Origin: Nitratireductor aquibiodomus NL21 = JCM 21793
Lineage (GTDB): Bacteria > Pseudomonadota > Alphaproteobacteria > Rhizobiales > Rhizobiaceae
DNA length: 37,599 nucleotides
Direction: 5' to 3'
NCBI RefSeq assembly: GCF_000615975.1
Contig: NZ_BAMP01000037.1
Span: forward strand, 1-37,599
Shown here: piece after piece, positions 34,294-37,599 of the stretch
Position numbering within the stretch: position 1 is the first letter of the stretch
How the letters are laid out: each line of letters opens with the position of its first letter
Position numbers and translations under genes: made by a program
The notes under the pieces: generated by a model
Told to the model about the DNA's origin: nothing
The model's database searches: none
What the model saw: the letters and a program-made list of their open reading frames with translations, nothing else

Positions 34294-35931
34294 TTAACCG
34301 GCACTTTGAAGGGAAGGGGCGGGTTGGGCGACGGCGCCGCCAATCGGCGCTTCCTTGCGCTCATGGCCAAGGATGGTCATGGCCAGATTGTAGGCCATGA
34401 CGAGGCCGCCAAGCAGGAAGAGCACACCGCCCAGCGCGCGCACCACATAGTAGGGGTGCATGGCGGCCACGGTTTCGGCGAACGAGTAGACCAGGAGCTG
34501 ATCGTCGTATTCGCGCCACATCAGGCCCTGCTGGATGCCCGACACCCACATGACGGCCGCGTAGACGACGATGCCGAGGGTTGCGAGCCAGAAGTGCCAG
34601 GTGACGAGCCGCAGCGAATAAAGCCGCTCGCGGTTCCACAGTTTCGGCACGAGATAATAGAGCGCGCCGAAGGTGATCATGCCGACCCAGCCGAGTGCGC
34701 CCGAATGCACGTGGCCGATGGTCCAGTCCGTGTAGTGCGAGAGCGAGTTGACCGCCTTGATGGACATCAGCGGGCCTTCGAAGGTGGACATGCCGTAGAA
34801 GGCGACGGCCAGAACCATCATGCGTATGATCGGGTCGGTGCGCAGCTTGTCCCAGGCGCCCGAAAGCGTCATCAGACCGTTGATCATGCCGCCCCAGGAG
34901 GGCATCCACAGCATGATGGAGAACACCATGCCGAGCGTCTGTGCCCAGTCGGGTAGGGCGGTGTAGTGGAGATGGTGTGGGCCGGCCCAGATATAGAGGA
35001 AGATCAGCGCCCAGAAGTGGATGATCGACAGGCGGTAGGAATAGACGGGACGGTTCACCTGCTTGGGGATGAAGTAGTACATCATGCCCAGGAAGCCGGC
35101 GGTCAGGAAGAAGCCGACCGCATTATGGCCGTACCACCATTGCGTCAGCGCATCCTGCACGCCGGCGAAAAGCGAATAGCTCTTGGAACCGAAGGGCGAG
35201 ACCGGAACCGCCAGGTTGTTCACCACATGCAGCATGGCGATGGTCACGATGAACGACAGGTAGAACCAGTTCGCCACATAGATGTGCGGCTCCTTGCGCC
35301 TGAAGATCGTGCCCAGGAAGACGATGAGATAAGCGACCCAGACGACGGTGAGGAACAGGTCCACATACCATTCGGGCTCTGCATATTCACGGCTCTGAGT
35401 GATGCCGAGCAGATAGCCGGTTGCCGCCATGACGATGAAGAGCTGATAGCCCCAGAACACGAACCAGGCGAGATTGCCGCCGAAGAGGCGGGCCCGGCAG
35501 GTGCGCTGCACCACATAGAAGGACGTGGCGATGAGCGCGTTGCCGCCGAAGGCGAAGACGACCGCGGATGTGTGCAGCGGGCGGGTCCGGCCGAAATTGA
35601 ACCAGGGCTCGATGTTGAGGTCGGGGTAGGCGAGCTGCAGCGCGACCAGCACGCCAACGAGGAACCCGACAATGCCCCACAGCGTCGTGGCGATGACGCC
35701 ATAACGCACCGGGCCATCCATATAGCCGTCAGTGTCGGGCCTTAACGGAATTGATGCTGCCCCCGCGGGCGCGAAGTGCGTGTTGCGCATCAATACGATC
35801 GCCGATCCAAGCAGGACAAAGAACAGGACCCACATATGGGCCTGAAAGGCTGAATCCTGCGCCAGACCCGCAGCGGCCAGTGCTGCAAACGCAGCCAGGC
35901 TGACCAGTACGATCTCGGTGCCAAATCTCAT
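34294..35931 (-). CDS. ccoN: cbb3-type cytochrome c oxidase catalytic subunit CcoN (FixN)
   Basis: This 545-aa haem-copper oxidase subunit reduces O2 with high affinity. It has about 12-14 helices, with the low-spin haem ligand in [20 protein letters not shown], the CuB His in [19 protein letters not shown], the cross-linking Tyr segment [19 protein letters not shown], the His pair in [16 protein letters not shown], and haem ligands in [18 protein letters not shown]. The N-terminus carries two extra helices, as in many FixN. ATG 35931 is preceded by GGGGAAA. The Fnr/FixK box at 36018-36031 lies about 90 bp upstream and is shared with hemN. Confidence 0.98.
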   Translation of the reverse strand: MRFGTEIVLVSLAAFAALAAAGLAQDSAFQAHMWVLFFVLLGSAIVLMRNTHFAPAGAASIPLRPDTDGYMDGPVRYGVIATTLWGIVGFLVGVLVALQLAYPDLNIEPWFNFGRTRPLHTSAVVFAFGGNALIATSFYVVQRTCRARLFGGNLAWFVFWGYQLFIVMAATGYLLGITQSREYAEPEWYVDLFLTVVWVAYLIVFLGTIFRRKEPHIYVANWFYLSFIVTIAMLHVVNNLAVPVSPFGSKSYSLFAGVQDALTQWWYGHNAVGFFLTAGFLGMMYYFIPKQVNRPVYSYRLSIIHFWALIFLYIWAGPHHLHYTALPDWAQTLGMVFSIMLWMPSWGGMINGLMTLSGAWDKLRTDPIIRMMVLAVAFYGMSTFEGPLMSIKAVNSLSHYTDWTIGHVHSGALGWVGMITFGALYYLVPKLWNRERLYSLRLVTWHFWLATLGIVVYAAVMWVSGIQQGLMWREYDDQLLVYSFAETVAAMHPYYVVRALGGVLFLLGGLVMAYNLAMTILGHERKEAPIGGAVAQPAPSLQSAG

Positions 35932-36017
35932 TGCTGTTTCCCCAGTTCAAAAAGCTTGCGGGAATCCGTTCCCCGATTCTCACGCGTCACACTTCGGGCA
36001 ATGGGGGCGGTGGCGCC

Positions 36018-36031
36018 TTGATCTGCGTCAA
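36018..36031. promoter_or_regulatory. Fnr/FixK box between ccoN and hemN
   Basis: TTGATCTGCGTCAA fits the TTGAT-N4-GTCAA FixK/FnrN consensus. It is 87 bp before the ccoN start and 70 bp before the hemN start, in the 169-bp divergent gap, so a single site may activate both low-oxygen genes. Confidence 0.9.
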
Positions 36032-36100
36032 AGCCTGCTCTGCCGTGGCGTGAAAAGACACGTTGCAAAGACACGTGGCAAAGACGGGGATGTTTGCGGA

Positions 36101-37484
36101 ATGGTTGCGATGCAGCGCGCAGGAGAACAGGTCAGTGGAACTGGGCCCGCCGCCCGCTATGCGGCAGCGGTGCCGCGCTACACCAGTTATCCCACGGCAC
36201 CGCATTTCCATACGGGCGTGACTGGCGAAACGTTTCGCGGCTGGCTGGCCGAGACGGGTCAAGGGGACGATCTCTCGCTCTATGTCCACATCCCGTTCTG
36301 CGACCGGCTGTGCTGGTTCTGCGCCTGCCACACAAAGATGACGCGCCGCTATGAGCCCGTGGCTGCCTTTCTCGATGCGCTTTTCTGCGAGATCCGCACG
36401 GTGGGTGGCATTCTGAAGGGGCGCGGGCGGGTCCGCGCGCTCCATTTCGGCGGCGGCTCGCCGACCATGCTGCGCGCAGACGACATTGTGCGGTTGGGCA
36501 GCGCGCTTAAAACGGCCTTCAATTTTGCCGACAATGCCGAAATCAGCGTGGAACTAGACCCCAACGACATGGACGAGGCGCGCTTCGACGCGCTCGCTGA
36601 AATCGGCATGACGCGCGCGAGCCTCGGTGTTCAGGACTTCGACCCGCAGGTCCAGAAGGCGATCAACCGCGAACAGACGTTTGAACAGACCAAGGCGGTG
36701 GTGGATGGCGTGCGGGCGCGGGGTGTGCGGTCGGTCAATCTCGACCTGCTCTACGGCCTGCCGCACCAGACATGCGAGAGCGTCGCCGACACGATCCGAC
36801 AGGCGCTGACGCTTTCGCCGGACCGGATCGCAATTTTCGGCTATGCGCATGTGCGTGGTTCAAGAAGCACCAGACCATGATCGACGAGGCCTGGCTGCCT
36901 GGGCCTGAGGAGCGCTTCGAGCAGCAGCAGGAGACGGCGCGCATCATTCGGGAAGCGGGCTATGAGGCGATCGGGCTTGACCATTTTGCAAAGCCGGATG
37001 ACCCGCTCGCCACGGCCGCGCGGCAAGGGCGCTCAACCGGAATTTTCAGGGCTATACCGAGGATGCCTGCCGCAGGCTGATTGGCCTTGGCCCTTCATCT
37101 GTATCGCGCCTGCCACAGGGCTATGCCCAGAACACTCCGGCCAGCGCGCAGTATGAAAGGACTGTCGAGAGCGGCGATCTTGCAACGGTTCGCGGGTTCG
37201 CACTGAGCGCGGAAGATCACGCCCGCGCCTGGGTGATCGAGCGGCTGATGTGCGATTTCGCGTTTTCGGGCGATGAAGCCGTGCGCCGGTTTGGCGAATG
37301 CGGCCGCAGGATCGTTGCCGAGGCGCGCGCCCGATTGCAGGAACCGGGCAGTGCCGCAGGCCTGGTCGAGGAGGCGGGTGTTTTCACCGTTCGCGATGAC
37401 GCGCGGCCACTTGTGCGTTCCACGGCAGCCCTGTTCGACCAGTATCTGAAGCAGGGTGGAGCACGCCATTCCGCTGCGGTGTGA
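36101..37484 (+). CDS. hemN: Oxygen-independent coproporphyrinogen III oxidase HemN, two frameshifts
   Basis: This radical SAM enzyme makes protoporphyrinogen IX under low oxygen, supplying haem for the cbb3 oxidase next to it. The start at 36101 (MVAMQRAGEQVSG) is the most likely; ATG 36110 is possible. The 4Fe-4S motif is in HIPFCDRLCWFCACHTKM (C-x3-C-x2-C type), with RALHFGGGSPTML and NLDLLYGLPHQT following. The frame breaks near 36853 (GTGCGTGG; one C restored gives FGYAHVPWFKKHQTMID) and near 37028 (CAAGGGCGC; one G restored gives ARQGALNRNFQGYTEDAC). Corrected length is 461 aa with the HemN C-terminal domain ending GGARHSAAV. Intact neighbours and the repeated one-base pattern favour a sequence error. 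Confidence 0.93.
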
Positions 37485-37599
37485 TGTGTGTGGCTTCGCG
37501 CCTGATCACACTTTTTCGCGCTTACGCAGCGATATTTGAGCGAGCGCAAATCCTGACCCTAGATCGCCGTGCGTCCGTCCAGACGCACAAAGGACGATC
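37485..37599. other. Downstream flank of hemN
   Basis: No gene begins here. A weak Fnr-like sequence TTGAGCGAGCGCAA (37539-37552, seven of ten consensus positions) is present. In many Rhizobiales a fnrN/fixK gene is close to hemN, so this may be an upstream region of such a gene beyond the window; the match is too poor to assert. Confidence 0.3.

Noticed and set aside
1..37599. CRISPR array, prophage or insertion sequence
   Set aside because: No regularly spaced direct repeats, phage structural genes, integrase or transposase are visible anywhere in the window.

Overview
The window looks like chromosome from a GC-rich alphaproteobacterium, most probably a member of the Hyphomicrobiales (Rhizobiales: Mesorhizobium, Nitratireductor or a relative). 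The evidence is the gene content (ccoNOQP-ccoGHIS beside hemN, FixK/Fnr-type TTGAT-N4-RTCAA boxes, a Blh-like plus paired YeeE/YedE sulfur module), strongly G/C-biased third codon positions, and families of palindromic intergenic repeats. The genus is an inference; nothing here fixes it.

Layout. 1-1096 is the N-terminal part of mutL on the minus strand. 1097-2359 is a repeat-rich non-coding tract with two diverged ~360-bp copies of a composite palindromic repeat and a structured, unexplained stretch between them. 2360-4330 is a single orphan gene with clearly lower GC, probably transferred in. 4602-8550 holds gcdH, kbl and tdh on the plus strand, with more repeats in the gaps. 8555-9228 is a VapBC-type toxin-antitoxin pair. 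9269-15512 is an aromatic catabolism block: a MarR regulator divergent from hmgA, then fumarylacetoacetase, a small membrane protein, an MBL-fold protein, a flavin monooxygenase and a DUF2783 protein. 15555-17565 (minus) is a Tat-exported flavin amine oxidase with its own cytochrome c. 17774-19500 is hpd divergent from an Lrp/AsnC regulator. 19705-22877 is a DctP-DctQ-DctM TRAP transporter. 23085-24304 (minus) is a sulfide/sulfane-sulfur module. 24389-27801 (minus) has a FadJ-like beta-oxidation protein, a PcaD-like hydrolase and an OsmC-family protein. 27875-35931 (minus) is a complete cbb3 oxidase locus, ccoNOQP-ccoGHIS, with hemN divergent from it at 36101-37484.

How it works together. hpd makes homogentisate from 4-hydroxyphenylpyruvate, hmgA opens the ring and FahA releases fumarate and acetoacetate; no maleylacetoacetate isomerase is visible. 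The flavin monooxygenase plus its tiny partner resembles the 3-hydroxyphenylacetate 6-hydroxylase pair MhaA/MhaB, which would give a second entry into homogentisate. The Tat flavoprotein next to a periplasmic cytochrome c could feed electrons to the respiratory chain. Fnr/FixK-type boxes stand in front of ccoN/hemN and ccoG, so both arms of the cbb3 locus probably respond to low oxygen.

Quality warning. Six genes (mutL, fahA, the MBL gene, ccoI twice, ccoG, hemN twice) are interrupted by frameshifts, and every one is explained by the loss of exactly one base, seven of the eight being a G or C. This looks more like consensus error than gene decay, so these genes are annotated as functional CDSs with the break marked.
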